Shown: positions 35,290-44,350, numbered from the stretch's first letter. The stretch is 64,000 bases of DNA from Maritimibacter sp. (GCA_011389895.1 JAABTN010000006.1:58543-122542); one strand, 5' to 3'. Notes: a model not told the origin generated them from the sequence alone. Translations and numbers: made by a program.

Positions 35290-36609
35290 ATGACGCCCGC
35301 CGAAACCGGCACCCTGTTCGACACCGCATTCTGGATTTCCACCGGGGCCATTTTCCTGCTCTTGATCCTGTCCGGGTTCTTCTCGGGCTCCGAGACCGCG
35401 CTCACCGCCGCCTCACGCGGCAAGCTGCGCTCAAAAGCCGACAAGGGCGATAAATCCGCCGAACGCGCGCTTCTCATCACCGAGGACAACGAACGCCTCA
35501 TCGGCTCGGTGCTTTTGGGCAATAATTTCGTCAACATCCTCGCCTCCGCGCTTGCCACGGCGATGTTCACCCGCCTGTTCGGTGACAGCGGCGTGGCGCT
35601 GGCCACCATGGTGATGACGCTTCTGGTGCTGGTCTTTGCCGAGGTGCTGCCGAAAACCTATGCCATCACCCGGCCCGAAATGGCGGCAAGCTGGGTCTCC
35701 GCGCCGATCCGCGTTGTGATCTTGGTGCTGGCCCCGATCGTGAGCCTTGTGCGCGCCTTCACCCGCGTGGTTTTGAACATCTTCGGGGTGAAAACCGACC
35801 CGGACAGCCAAATTCTGGCGGTGCGCGAAGAGATTGTCGGGGCAATCACCCTGGGCCACCACGAAGGCGCGGTCGAGAAAGAGGACCGCGACCGCCTTCT
35901 GGGCGCGCTCGACCTTGGGGATCGGACGGTTGAGGAAATCATGCTTCACCGTAGCCAGATCGAGGTGATCGACGGCAACCTGCCCGCGCGCGACGTGTTG
36001 GAACAGGCGCTTGCCTCGCCCCACACACGCCTGCCGGTGTTTCGCGACGACCCGGAAAACATCGTCGGCCTGATCCACGCAAAGGATTTGAGCCGCGCAA
36101 TGTATGAGGCCAGCCAGGCGGCGGGCGAAGAGTTCGGCACCAAGGTGTTCGAAAGCTTCGACATCATGGGCGTGGCGATGGAACCCTACTTCATCCCCGA
36201 GACCACGACGCTGGACGACCAGATGCGCGAGTTTCTCAAGCGGAACACGCATTTCGCGCTTGTGGTCGATGAATACGGCTCGCTTCAGGGGCTGATCACG
36301 CTTGAGGATATCCTCGAGGAAATCGTGGGCGAGATCACCGATGAATTCGACACCACCGATGACGGCGATCTGAAGCTGGTCGCGGACGGGGCCTATTCGG
36401 TCGATGGCGGCATGACGATCCGCGATCTGAACCGCGCCAATGACTGGCAGCTCCCCGATGACGAGGCGAACACGGTCGCGGGTCTCGTGATCCATGAATC
36501 GCAGACGATCCCCGCCGAGGGTCAGGTGTTTTCCTTCCACGGCTTCCGGTTCGAGGTCACGAAACGGGTCGAGAACCGCATTTCCCGCCTGAAAATCCGG
36601 CGCCTGTGA
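35290..36609 (+). CDS. CNNM/CorC-type hemolysin-family transporter (DUF21-CBS-CorC)
   Basis: A 439-residue protein with a CNNM (DUF21) membrane domain (about residues 10-200, three to four helices; SGFFSGSETALTAASRGKL, LLGNNFVNILASALAT), a pair of CBS domains (TRLPVFRDDPENIVGLIHAKD, FALVVDEYGSLQGLITLEDILEEIVGEI), and a C-terminal CorC/HlyC domain (DLNRANDWQLPDDEANTVAGLVI). CNNM relatives export Mg2+ or influence cobalt/magnesium resistance; the old hemolysin name is not informative. ATG at 35290 is preceded by GGAG. Confidence 0.93.
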   Translation: MTPAETGTLFDTAFWISTGAIFLLLILSGFFSGSETALTAASRGKLRSKADKGDKSAERALLITEDNERLIGSVLLGNNFVNILASALATAMFTRLFGDSGVALATMVMTLLVLVFAEVLPKTYAITRPEMAASWVSAPIRVVILVLAPIVSLVRAFTRVVLNIFGVKTDPDSQILAVREEIVGAITLGHHEGAVEKEDRDRLLGALDLGDRTVEEIMLHRSQIEVIDGNLPARDVLEQALASPHTRLPVFRDDPENIVGLIHAKDLSRAMYEASQAAGEEFGTKVFESFDIMGVAMEPYFIPETTTLDDQMREFLKRNTHFALVVDEYGSLQGLITLEDILEEIVGEITDEFDTTDDGDLKLVADGAYSVDGGMTIRDLNRANDWQLPDDEANTVAGLVIHESQTIPAEGQVFSFHGFRFEVTKRVENRISRLKIRRL

Positions 36610-36750
36610 TGCTGTCCCAAGGCTGACGTTTCGTCAGACCCAAGGGATGGTAGGCACGCCGGGCCGCAGCTCTTGGCGCGGCGACATCTAGCAAACGCTT
36701 CCCCGGCCCCTTGCAAGCCGCTATGCTTGGCACAAACCGGGAGGCTTGCC

Positions 36751-37368
36751 ATGCGTTTCAAGTCCCTTTTGTTGCTCGTCCTGCCGCTCACTGGCTGTCT
36801 TAACTATGACTACGGCACAGCCGTGCCTTACCACCCGAAGAAGACGCCGCATTTCGCGGTCCGCGTGCCTTCAAACGCGCCGCCCATCGCGCAGCAGTTT
36901 CGCCCGGTTGAGGGTGAGGCAGGCCACATGGGGCTGGACGTGGCCACGACCAAGGGCACCCCGATCATTGCCGCGGCCCCCGGCGTCGTGACGCAAAGCT
37001 TCTCAGAACCCGCCTATGGCGAGAGGGTGATCATCGAACATGGCAAGGACGCCACCGGGCGCCGGGTGCAGACGCTTTATTTCCACCTCGACCGCCGCAT
37101 GGTCGCCGAGGGGCAGAGCGTCGCGCGCGGACAGCAGATCGGCACGCTGGGCGAGACCGGGCTTCTGTCGTCCTACCCGCACCTGCATTTCGAATATCAC
37201 CGCGAAACCGCACCGGGCGCGCGGGTGCGGTTGGGCCGGAATTGGTGGCAGGGGATCGAACAGCTTGACCCCAATGCCTATTGGGTCGATGGCCCCGGTC
37301 GGGTGACCTGCTTCACGGGGCAATCCGCGCCGGTCGACAAGATCACCTATCCGGTGGTCTGCCGCTGA
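36751..37368 (+). CDS. M23 (LytM-type) peptidase lipoprotein
   Basis: A 205-residue lipoprotein (LLVLPLTGC lipobox) with a LytM domain. The zinc ligands are visible as GHMGLDVA (His..Asp) and HLHFE, the latter also giving a catalytic His, so the enzyme is probably active on peptidoglycan cross-links. Processing enzymes of this class act in the periplasm. GGGAGG precedes the ATG at 36751. Its stop codon directly abuts the stop codon of the convergent HerA-like gene. Confidence 0.9.
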   Translation: MRFKSLLLLVLPLTGCLNYDYGTAVPYHPKKTPHFAVRVPSNAPPIAQQFRPVEGEAGHMGLDVATTKGTPIIAAAPGVVTQSFSEPAYGERVIIEHGKDATGRRVQTLYFHLDRRMVAEGQSVARGQQIGTLGETGLLSSYPHLHFEYHRETAPGARVRLGRNWWQGIEQLDPNAYWVDGPGRVTCFTGQSAPVDKITYPVVCR

Positions 37369-38925
37369 TCAGCGCGCCTTGAAGATCCCGCCAAGGATGC
37401 CGCGCACGATGCGCCGCCCGGTGGTGCCCTTCAATTCCTTGACCACCAGCTTGGTGACCTCGGACCCGATCTGCGCCCCGAAGGAGCGGTCACTTGCACG
37501 GTCCTTCGCCGGGCTCCTGGCCCCGGAAAACCGCCGGGCCTTGGCAAATTCGCGCGCGGCCTCATCCTCGTCCGCCGCGCGGTTCTCCATCTCTTCGGCC
37601 GCCTTGGCCGCTGCCTCGGCCCGCGCCGCCAGGATTTCCGCCGCCGACTCCCGATCCAGTTTCTCTTCGTATTTCCCGGCCACGGGCGAGGCCGCGATGA
37701 CCTGGTGACGCCGCGCCGGGTCCAGGGGACCAAGGTGCGAGGACGGGGGGCGCACCAGCGTGCGCTCCACGATCCCCGGCGCGCCCTTGGCTTCGAGAAA
37801 GGATGTCACCGCCTCGCCCACCCCCACATCGCGGATCGCGTCTTCCGTCGAGAACCTCGGGTTCTCGCGATATGTCTCGGCGGCTTGGCGAAGCTCCTTG
37901 CGGTCCTTGGCGGTGAAGGCGCGCAGCGCGTGTTGCACCCGGTTGCCAAGCTGGCCCAGAACATCGTCGGGCACATCCGCCGGGTTCTGCGTGACGAAAT
38001 AGACCCCGACCCCCTTGGACCGGATCAAGCGCGCCACCTGTTCGACCTTGTCCACCAGCGCCTTGGGGGCGTCGTCGAACAACAGGTGCGCCTCGTCGAA
38101 GAAGAACACCAGCTTCGGTTTGTCCGGGTCGCCGACCTCGGGCAGTTCCTCGAACAGCTCCGAGAGAAGCCAGAGCAGAAAGGTGGCATAAAGGCGCGGC
38201 GCCCCCATGAGCCGGTCCGCCGCGAGGATCGAGATGCGGCCCTGACCGTTTTCATCAACATGCATGAGATCGGCCAGCGCCAGCGCAGGCTCGCCGAAAA
38301 ACGCCTCGCCCCCTTGGTTCTGAAGGACCAGAAGCGCGCGCTGGATCGCGCCGACCGACGCGGTGGCCACATTGCCATAGCTCAGCGACAGGTCAGCGGC
38401 GTTTTGCCCGACCCAGATCAGAAGCGATTGCAAGTCTTCGAGATCGAGAAGCGGCCAGCCCTCTTCATCGGCCACGTGAAAGGCGATATTGAGCACCCCT
38501 TCCTGCACATCCGTCAGCTCGAGAAGCCGGGCCAGAAGCAGTGGCCCCATTTCGGCCACCGTGGTTCGGACCGGATGGCCCTGTGCCCCGAACAGGTCCC
38601 AGAAGGTGACCGGGAAGCCTTCGTAGGTGAAATCGTCAAAGCCGATGGTGCCCGCGCGCTCTTGGAACGGGGCATGCAGTTTGTGCGCCTCACTCATCGG
38701 GGCCGCGAGCCCGGAGAGATCGCCTTTCACATCCGACAAGAACACCGGCACCCCGGCTTTCGAGAAGCCTTCGGCGAGGATTTGCAGGGTCACGGTCTTG
38801 CCCGTGCCGGTCGCGCCCGCGATCAAACCGTGGCGGTTGGCGTATTTGAGCTTCAGGCCCTGTTTGGTCCCATAGTCTTCGCCACCGCCCCCGATGAATA
38901 CCGCGTCTTCAAGCCCACCGATCAT
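37369..38925 (-). CDS. HerA-like DNA-translocase ATPase (DUF853)
   Basis: The 518-residue protein is a FtsK/HerA-type ATPase of the DUF853 family. It has an N-terminal beta domain, Walker [17 protein letters not shown], Walker [14 protein letters not shown], and sensor-like [22 protein letters not shown]. The C-terminal ~100 residues are a charged, alanine-rich helical region. Archaeal HerA works with NurA nuclease in end resection, but bacterial DUF853 proteins are uncharacterised and no nuclease is adjacent. ATG at 38925 ([15 protein letters not shown]) has an AGGG-type site; ATG at 38979 adds 18 residues. Confidence 0.9.
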   Translation of the reverse strand: MIGGLEDAVFIGGGGEDYGTKQGLKLKYANRHGLIAGATGTGKTVTLQILAEGFSKAGVPVFLSDVKGDLSGLAAPMSEAHKLHAPFQERAGTIGFDDFTYEGFPVTFWDLFGAQGHPVRTTVAEMGPLLLARLLELTDVQEGVLNIAFHVADEEGWPLLDLEDLQSLLIWVGQNAADLSLSYGNVATASVGAIQRALLVLQNQGGEAFFGEPALALADLMHVDENGQGRISILAADRLMGAPRLYATFLLWLLSELFEELPEVGDPDKPKLVFFFDEAHLLFDDAPKALVDKVEQVARLIRSKGVGVYFVTQNPADVPDDVLGQLGNRVQHALRAFTAKDRKELRQAAETYRENPRFSTEDAIRDVGVGEAVTSFLEAKGAPGIVERTLVRPPSSHLGPLDPARRHQVIAASPVAGKYEEKLDRESAAEILAARAEAAAKAAEEMENRAADEDEAAREFAKARRFSGARSPAKDRASDRSFGAQIGSEVTKLVVKELKGTTGRRIVRGILGGIFKAR

Positions 38926-38984
38926 CCCTGCCCTCGCCCTTCGTGCTTCGTTCGCCGGTGACAATACATTGTTAACCATCCTGT

Positions 38985-39074
38985 GCCAGTCTGAACCTGT
39001 TCGGGCCGGACAGGTTGCGCCCGGACATCTTCCTCCCTGTCAGACTGCCGCGCACTTCGGTGCGCGGTTTTTTT
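38985..39074 (+). ncRNA. putative small RNA 1
   Basis: No gene on this strand precedes a very strong terminator at 39048-39074, since the region to the left is the divergent start of the HerA-like gene. Within the candidate transcript lie a 9-bp hairpin (AACCTGTTC/GGACAGGTT, 38996-39018), a single-stranded C/U-rich stretch TCTTCCTCCCTGT of anti-Shine-Dalgarno type, and the terminator hairpin. This is the classic architecture of an Hfq-type trans-acting small RNA. The 5' end is approximate and no convincing promoter was found. Confidence 0.5.
39048..39074 (+). terminator. strong Rho-independent terminator
   Basis: CCGCGCAC-TTCG-GTGCGCGG, an 8-bp perfect stem with a stable tetraloop, is followed by seven T. 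On the other strand there is no T tail, so it works on the plus strand. Confidence 0.92.
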
Positions 39075-39141
39075 GGCCACCGCTGCCAAACCCTTCACAT
39101 CAGGGGGTTGAACGGTCAAAACCGGGTTGGATTTATCCCTG

Positions 39142-39170
39142 TTGACGGGTGACATCGTCTGTCGTAGCTT
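39142..39170 (+). promoter_or_regulatory. candidate promoter of small RNA 2
   Basis: TTGACG and TAGCTT are 17 bases apart. The -35 box is close to consensus, the -10 box weak. Transcription would start near 39177. Confidence 0.4.
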
Positions 39171-39176
39171 CCCTGC

Positions 39177-39245
39177 CATAAGTCGGCCAGTCCGACAGGG
39201 AGATAAAAAATACCGAAAGGGTCTGCGACATGCAGGCCCTTTTTT
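39177..39245 (+). ncRNA. putative small RNA 2 or terminated leader
   Basis: Between the candidate promoter and a strong terminator lie a small hairpin (GTCGG-CCAGT-CCGAC) and an A-rich stretch. The segment CAGTCCGACAGGGA (39189-39202) is complementary to TCCCTGTCAGACTG of small RNA 1 (39034-39047) at 13 of 14 positions. It ends 165 bases before the IalB-like gene, so it could instead be an attenuated leader of that gene. Confidence 0.45.
39216..39245 (+). terminator. Rho-independent terminator
   Basis: AAGGGTCTGC and GCAGGCCCTT form a 10-bp stem (one G-T pair) around GACAT, followed by six T. The opposite strand also has a T-rich run beyond the stem, so it may act in both directions. Confidence 0.88.
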
Positions 39246-39409
39246 CGCGCAGCATGTCGCGGTATGGCGCGCGCTCCCGCCCTCTCTTGGCCAGCTTTCG
39301 CCGAAACCAGCCGGTCCAATCCGCCGCACTGGGGATTTTGGGGCTGACCTTGGGTGTTCCCCATGCTACCCAGCATGGCGAAACGACCTTGAGACAAAAG
39401 GGAATGACA

Positions 39410-40057
39410 ATGGCAGATATCCTGAAACCCCTTGGCCTTGCCGCGCTGGTCGCGCTTGCCGCGCCAGCCTTCGCACAGGACACGACCAGCGAAGAAGCCC
39501 CTGCGGCCGAGACACCGGCGGCCAACCCCGATCTCGACATGGGCCAACCCGTCGGGGGCGGAGACCAGCCGCAGGTCGAGAGCTACATCGACGAAGTGTT
39601 CGGGGACTGGCAGCGCGAATGCCTGCGCTTTCCCGACAATGATGGCCCCGACCCCTGCCAGATCACGCAGTTCCTGCGCGAAGAACCCGAGGGCTCGCCG
39701 GTGGGCAAAGTGTCGATCGGACGGTTGCCCGAGGAACAAGAAGCCACGGCAGGCTCGATGATCATCGTTCCGCTGGGCGTGCTTCTGACCCAGCAAATGA
39801 CCGTTGGCGTCGATAGCGCCACGCCGAAGCGCTACCCGTTCCGGTTCTGCGATCCCAACGGTTGCGTGGCCCAGATCGGCTTCACCGCTGCGGAAGTCGA
39901 GGCGTTCAAGGCCGGGGCCGAAGCCTTTATCACCGTCGTGCCGATTGCCGCGCCCGATCAGCAGGTCGAGCTTGCGGTGTCGCTCAATGGCTTCACCGAT
40001 GCGTGGAATTCGCTCGAAACGCCGGTGCCGCCGCAGGCCCCGACCGCCGCCGAGTAA
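39410..40057 (+). CDS. invasion associated locus B (IalB) family protein
   Basis: A 215-residue exported protein: signal peptide ending PAFAQ near residue 23, an acidic linker, then the IalB domain beginning VFGDWQRECLRFPDNDGPDPCQI with paired cysteines, and a second Cys pair in FRFCDPNGCVAQIGF. Bartonella IalB aids red-cell invasion, but alphaproteobacterial homologues such as this are general periplasmic proteins of unknown role. The ATG at 39410 has AGGGA six bases before it; ATG at 39404 overlaps that site. Confidence 0.88.
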   Translation: MADILKPLGLAALVALAAPAFAQDTTSEEAPAAETPAANPDLDMGQPVGGGDQPQVESYIDEVFGDWQRECLRFPDNDGPDPCQITQFLREEPEGSPVGKVSIGRLPEEQEATAGSMIIVPLGVLLTQQMTVGVDSATPKRYPFRFCDPNGCVAQIGFTAAEVEAFKAGAEAFITVVPIAAPDQQVELAVSLNGFTDAWNSLETPVPPQAPTAAE

Positions 40058-40084
40058 CCAAGGCCGCAAAAGTAGATTTGAAGA

Positions 40085-40118
40085 CCGCCGTGCGCCCCAT
40101 GCGTGCGGCGGTTTTTTT
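40085..40118 (+). terminator. Rho-independent terminator of the IalB-like gene
   Basis: CCGCCGTGCGC pairs with GCGTGCGGCGG (11 bp, two G-T pairs) around CCCAT, followed by seven T. It lies about 30 bases past the stop codon. Confidence 0.92.
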
Positions 40119-40139
40119 GTCGTGGACAGTGGAGACGGC

Positions 40140-41348
40140 TCAGACCTTTGTCAGCGCGAGCACCGCGTTCATACCGCCAAAGGCAAAAGCATTGGACAAG
40201 ACCGCCCGCACCTTTGCCCGGCGCGCCGTGTTGGCGACGATGTCGAGGTCACACGCCGGGTCCGGGTCGCGGTAATGCGCGGTCGGGGGGACCACGCCCT
40301 CGTTCAGCGCCATGAGACAGGCCAAAAGCTCGACCGCCCCGGTGCCGCCGATCAGGTGGCCATGCAGCGTCTTGGTCGAGGACACCAGAAGATCGTCCGC
40401 CCGCGGTCCGAACACCTCGCGGATCGCGGCGGTTTCGGTCCGGTCATTGGCCGCCGTGCCGGTGCCATGGGCGTTGATGTAATCCACGTCGCCCGGCCCC
40501 AGACCGGCATCGAGCAGCGCGCGTGCCATGGCCGACGCGGCCCCCGCCTGTGTCGGCACGACGATATCGCCCGCGTCCGATGTCATCGACGCCCCGGCCA
40601 CCTCGGCCAGGATCGGCGCGCCGCGTGCGCGGGCATGGTCATAGTCCTCGAACACGAAAACCGCCGCCCCTTCGCCCTGCACCATCCCGTCGCGGCTTGC
40701 GCAAAACGCGCGGCAGCCGGTCTGGGACAGGACGCGCAGCCCCTCCCACGCCTTGATGCCGCCGAAGGTCAGCATGGCCTCGGTGCCGCCGGTGAGCATC
40801 ACGTCCGCCAGCCCGCCCCGGATCATCGCCGCCGCCTGTGCCATGGCGTGGTTGGACGACGCGCAGGCCGACGACACCGTGAAGGATGGGCCCCGCAGCC
40901 CGAATTCCATTGTCAGATACGCGGTCGGCGCGTTCGACATGAGGCGCGGCACGGTGAAGGGATGCACCCGGTTCTTGCCGCCCTCGTAGACCGCGCGAAA
41001 GGCTTCATCCTGCGTGGTCATCCCGCCGCCGGAATTGCCCAGCACCGCCCCCATCCGGCGGGCAAGCTCGGGGTCCGCCGACAGACCGGCGGCGCCCATC
41101 GCCTCACGCGCCGCGACGAGCGCGAATTGCGAAAAGCGGTCAAGAAGCGTCAGCGCCTTTGCGTCGAAATGATCCGATGGACGAAACCCGGCGACTTGCG
41201 CGCCGATCTTGACCGACAGACGCTCGACTAGCGGAATGTCCAGCGGTTTGATCGCGCAGTCGCCCCGCGCAAGGGCGGCATAGGTCTCGGGAACGGACAG
41301 CCCAAGCGGGTTGATCGTGCCTGCCCCCGTGATGACAACCCGGCCCAT
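40140..41348 (-). CDS. beta-ketoacyl-ACP synthase (KAS II/FabF-like)
   Basis: The 402-residue condensing enzyme has the Cys-His-His triad of KAS I/II: SSACASSNHAM (nucleophile), NAHGTGTAANDRTE and KTLHGHLIGGTGAVE. It begins 13 bases after the stop of a dedicated acyl carrier protein gene on the same strand. No fabD, fabG or other fatty-acid gene is in view, so this looks like an accessory elongation pair rather than the main FabF. Such pairs make unusual acyl chains, for instance for lipid A or nodulation-type signals; the product here is unknown. Confidence 0.92.
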   Translation of the reverse strand: MGRVVITGAGTINPLGLSVPETYAALARGDCAIKPLDIPLVERLSVKIGAQVAGFRPSDHFDAKALTLLDRFSQFALVAAREAMGAAGLSADPELARRMGAVLGNSGGGMTTQDEAFRAVYEGGKNRVHPFTVPRLMSNAPTAYLTMEFGLRGPSFTVSSACASSNHAMAQAAAMIRGGLADVMLTGGTEAMLTFGGIKAWEGLRVLSQTGCRAFCASRDGMVQGEGAAVFVFEDYDHARARGAPILAEVAGASMTSDAGDIVVPTQAGAASAMARALLDAGLGPGDVDYINAHGTGTAANDRTETAAIREVFGPRADDLLVSSTKTLHGHLIGGTGAVELLACLMALNEGVVPPTAHYRDPDPACDLDIVANTARRAKVRAVLSNAFAFGGMNAVLALTKV

Positions 41349-41361
41349 GGCTTTCCTTTGC

Positions 41362-41640
41362 TCAGCCCGCCTGTGCCTTCACAAGCCCGCGCACCGCCTC
41401 GATCACGCTGTCCACGGTCGTCAGATCGAGCCCGCCCGCCTCCGGATCATTGGCGTTGAAGGGCACCGTGATGTCAAAGGTTTCCTCGATCGCGAAGATA
41501 CATTCGACCAGACCGAGCGAGTCGAGCCCGATGCCCTCCAACGTCGCATCGCGCGCGACATCCTCCGGATCGAGCAAAGCCTGTTCGGCAAGGATCCGTG
41601 TCACGGTTTCGGGGATGGTGTCGGTGTTCATGTCTTTCAT
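41362..41640 (-). CDS. acyl carrier protein, partner of the adjacent ketosynthase
   Basis: A 92-residue ACP with the 4'-phosphopantetheine site GIGLDSLGLVE (Ser of DSL). The C-terminal part (FNANDPEAGGLDLTTVDSVIEAV) departs from housekeeping AcpP, which argues for a specialised role. The start may be at 41640 or at the ATG at 41631. It lies upstream of the ketosynthase gene in the same direction. Confidence 0.9.
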   Translation of the reverse strand: MKDMNTDTIPETVTRILAEQALLDPEDVARDATLEGIGLDSLGLVECIFAIEETFDITVPFNANDPEAGGLDLTTVDSVIEAVRGLVKAQAG

Positions 41641-41772
41641 GGCTCTGCCCCGGATTTTACGTCATCAGGGCAATCTGTGCCAGTGAATTGCAACAGTCAG
41701 ATGATGGTGCGCGCCGGGGATTGTTCGGTGCCCCGGCGCGTCATCCTGTGGGGTGCCACGTCTGGCGGCGCC

Positions 41773-43386
41773 CTAGCTTTCGAGGGCGCGCAGAGACACA
41801 CCCCGGTTTTGCAACGCCGACCAGATCCGTGCATCGCGACCATAGATGTCGTCGCGGTAATTCATCGTGCCTTGCGTGTCGGTAAAGGCGGTGCGGTAGA
41901 CCAGATGCACCGGCACGTTCTTTTCAAGATCGACCTGCGTTTCCTGCCGGGTGTCGAGCACGCTGTGGAAGAACGCCTTGGGGTCGTCCTCCTGCACCGC
42001 GAGCAGGGTATAGGCGAACTCGAACGGTTGTTGCAGACGCACGCAACCGTGGCTGAAGGTGCGCGTCTCGCGGGCAAAGAGATGCTTGGTCGGCGTGTCG
42101 TGCAGGTAGATGTTGTGCCGGTTCGGGAACATGAATTTCACATAGCCCAAGGCGTTGCTCGGCCCCGGAGGCTGGCGCATGTTGAAGGGGAAGTTGCGGC
42201 CATAGGCGGAAAAGTCTATGGCCCCGCGGTTCACCACCTGCCCAGAGGCATTGGTGATCTGGAGGTGACCCGCCGCCCCCGGATTGGATTTCATCGCGGG
42301 CAGATATTCGCTCATGATGATCGAGCGCGGCACATACCAGCTTGGGTTGATCACCATGTGCTCCATCTCGTCCGAAAACTCGGGCGTCCGATGGGTCGAA
42401 AGGTTGCGCCCGATGACCGAGCGGGTTTCAAACGTCACCTCCCCGCCGTCGACGATGCGCGCGGCGAAGGTGGTCAGGTTCACCCAGATATACCGATCTC
42501 CCCGATCGATGTTCATCCAGCGTTCGCGCTCCATCGCGACAAGGATCGACTTCAGCCGGTCATCGGCAGAGGCGTTGATTTCGCGCATCGTGCCCGATCC
42601 GGCGGTGCCATCGGCGGTCAGCCCGTGGTTGGTCTGAAACCGCTGAACGGCGCGTTGGATGTTCTCGTCATAGGTCATCGTCGCGGAGCGATCGAGGTAT
42701 CCCATGGCCACGAGCCGATTGCGCAGGTCGACCACGGCCTGTCCGCTTTGTCCCGGTTGAAGGGCCGAGGCGGGGACGGTCGGACCCCAACCGCCTTCCG
42801 CGCGCACGCGTTCAAGCCGAAGCTTTTCACGCATCAATGCCGCATATTCGCTGGAGCGTGGCGGGAGCGAGCGCAGGTAGGGCGCAGGCGCGCTGTCGGC
42901 AAAGGCCGTCAACATCTTCGTCCCGTCCCGATGCGGCACCTCGCGCTTGATCTCGTCATCAATCTGCGACGGCACGGTGATGCCCGATTTCACCTGCTGG
43001 GCGTAGCGCAGGAACAGCTTTGACAGCTCGGCCTCGACCCGGCCCATTTCACGCGGGCTGGTGATCGCGCGCATCTGCGCCTCAAGCGCGGAGGTGTCGT
43101 AGTCGGCGATCGGAAGGCCATGATCATCGGCATGCTGAATCGCCTGGAACAGGGCGAGGATCCGCGCCTTCTGCGCCTCGGACCCATCGGTCCAGATCGG
43201 CGCGTAGTCGTTGGATCGGTAGAATGCCGCGACCTCTTCATTGTCCACCGCCGCTTCGGCAACGGCTTGTGCGAAGGCGGTTACGCGGGTCTGCGCGGTC
43301 GAGCTGGTCGGAATGGACCCGACAAGAACGGCAAGTGTGAATGCGAAAAAGAAAGCGGCGCGGCAGTGCATGGGAGATATTGTCAT
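41773..43386 (-). CDS. periplasmic L,D-transpeptidase (LdtD/YcbB type)
   Basis: This 537-residue enzyme forms 3-3 cross-links in peptidoglycan or attaches lipoproteins to it. It has a signal peptide (to about residue 31), a scaffold region, a peptidoglycan-binding domain (LQPGQSGQAVVDLRNRLVAMGY.., RAVQRFQTNHGLTADGTAG) and a YkuD catalytic domain with FSHGCVRLQQP, which contains the nucleophilic cysteine. Size and layout match E. coli LdtD. The ATG at 43386 has GAGGG upstream. It is divergent from a MepK-like peptidase gene, which would cut the same 3-3 links. Confidence 0.94.
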   Translation of the reverse strand: MTISPMHCRAAFFFAFTLAVLVGSIPTSSTAQTRVTAFAQAVAEAAVDNEEVAAFYRSNDYAPIWTDGSEAQKARILALFQAIQHADDHGLPIADYDTSALEAQMRAITSPREMGRVEAELSKLFLRYAQQVKSGITVPSQIDDEIKREVPHRDGTKMLTAFADSAPAPYLRSLPPRSSEYAALMREKLRLERVRAEGGWGPTVPASALQPGQSGQAVVDLRNRLVAMGYLDRSATMTYDENIQRAVQRFQTNHGLTADGTAGSGTMREINASADDRLKSILVAMERERWMNIDRGDRYIWVNLTTFAARIVDGGEVTFETRSVIGRNLSTHRTPEFSDEMEHMVINPSWYVPRSIIMSEYLPAMKSNPGAAGHLQITNASGQVVNRGAIDFSAYGRNFPFNMRQPPGPSNALGYVKFMFPNRHNIYLHDTPTKHLFARETRTFSHGCVRLQQPFEFAYTLLAVQEDDPKAFFHSVLDTRQETQVDLEKNVPVHLVYRTAFTDTQGTMNYRDDIYGRDARIWSALQNRGVSLRALES

Positions 43387-43708
43387 CCTGTCCCTCGGAC
43401 GTGAAAGCGTTTTTGGTCTTCAAGACCATTTTTGCCACAAGGCGACGCCATGGGAAATCACAAACCCGACAGCCCGTCTCGGGCAATCGCGTCGCGCGGT
43501 GGGTGCGACAGTTTAACCACGCTTTACGGGATATTGAGATCTATTCAGCAGAATTCTGCCGAAACCACTTGATTCGTTGAAACCGGGGCCAATGCGCTCT
43601 TGGCGCGCGAATCGTCTTGTGCCATATTCGATCTATCGCTTGGGGAAGAACAGCGTAGCAGCCCGTAGAACCGTATGGGCACAAGGCAAGAAACTGGGAC
43701 GTGGGACT
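43387..43708. other. divergent promoter region between L,D-transpeptidase and MepK-like genes
   Basis: The 322-base gap holds a 15-base palindrome TGGTCTT-C-AAGACCA at 43414-43428, flanked by T runs and lying 28-42 bases upstream of the transpeptidase start, and a promoter candidate for the peptidase gene (TTGGCG-N17-CATATT, 43600-43628). I see no coding sequence. Confidence 0.5.
43600..43628 (+). promoter_or_regulatory. candidate promoter of the MepK-like gene
   Basis: TTGGCG, 17 bases, CATATT; predicted start about 75 bases before the ATG at 43709. Confidence 0.4.
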
Positions 43709-44278
43709 ATGGATATGTCGAGCTCCGATGGGCTAAGCCGCCGTGCTTTGCTTGGTGTTTTCGCAGCAGCCGCTGTGACCGCCGCACCGACTTTCTCGAA
43801 TGCAGCAGGGTTTTTACGCGGGGCCGGCGACGTGCGGCGCATCGCGATGTATTCCGGGCGCACCGGCGAAAGCATCAACACGATCTACTGGATCGAAGGT
43901 GAATACATCAAGGAGGCGCTGGCCGAGATCAACCATTTCGCCCGCGACTGGCGCACCGATCAGGTGAAGGCCTTCGACACCCGCACGCTCGACATCACCG
44001 CCGCCGCCCACGCGCTTCTCGGCAGCAGCGAACCCTACATGCTTCTGTCTGGCTACCGCTCCCCCGAAACGAACCGGATGTTGCGCTCCCGCTCCGGCGG
44101 TGTTGCAAAGAATTCGCTGCACCTGAAGGGGCAAGCCGCCGATCTTCGGCTGAAATCCCGCTCCGTGAACCAGATTTTCAAGGCTGCCGCAGCCTGCAAG
44201 GCCGGCGGGGTCGGCAAATATTCCGGCTCGAATTTCGTGCATATGGATTGTGGCGCGGTCCGCTCCTGGGGCCGGTAG
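43709..44278 (+). CDS. DUF882 (MepK-like) murein endopeptidase
   Basis: The 189-residue protein has a twin-arginine signal (SRRALLGVFAAAAVTAAPTFS) and a DUF882/M15-type domain. Zinc ligands appear in SLHLKGQAADLRL (His, Asp) and FVHMDCGAVR (His). E. coli MepK (YcbK) of this family cleaves 3-3 (L,D) cross-links. Its divergent neighbour encodes an L,D-transpeptidase, a sensible pairing of maker and cutter. ATG at 43709 gives the complete signal; frames starting further upstream do not. Confidence 0.88.
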   Translation: MDMSSSDGLSRRALLGVFAAAAVTAAPTFSNAAGFLRGAGDVRRIAMYSGRTGESINTIYWIEGEYIKEALAEINHFARDWRTDQVKAFDTRTLDITAAAHALLGSSEPYMLLSGYRSPETNRMLRSRSGGVAKNSLHLKGQAADLRLKSRSVNQIFKAAAACKAGGVGKYSGSNFVHMDCGAVRSWGR

Positions 44279-44320
44279 CCCGGCGCCCCTGACCCGACCT
44301 CTTTGACAGGTTTCAAATAG

Positions 44321-44350
44321 GCCCGGCCAAAGCGCCGGGCTTCTTGCTGT
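44321..44350 (+). terminator. probable terminator of the MepK-like gene
   Basis: GCCCGGC and GCCGGGC form a 7-bp stem around CAAAGC, followed by TTCTTGCTGT. The tail is only moderately T-rich. Confidence 0.5.

Noticed and set aside
36623..36637. Small palindrome CTGACGTTTCGTCAG downstream of the CNNM/CorC gene
   Set aside because: The stem is short and has no T tract, so I could not support a terminator.
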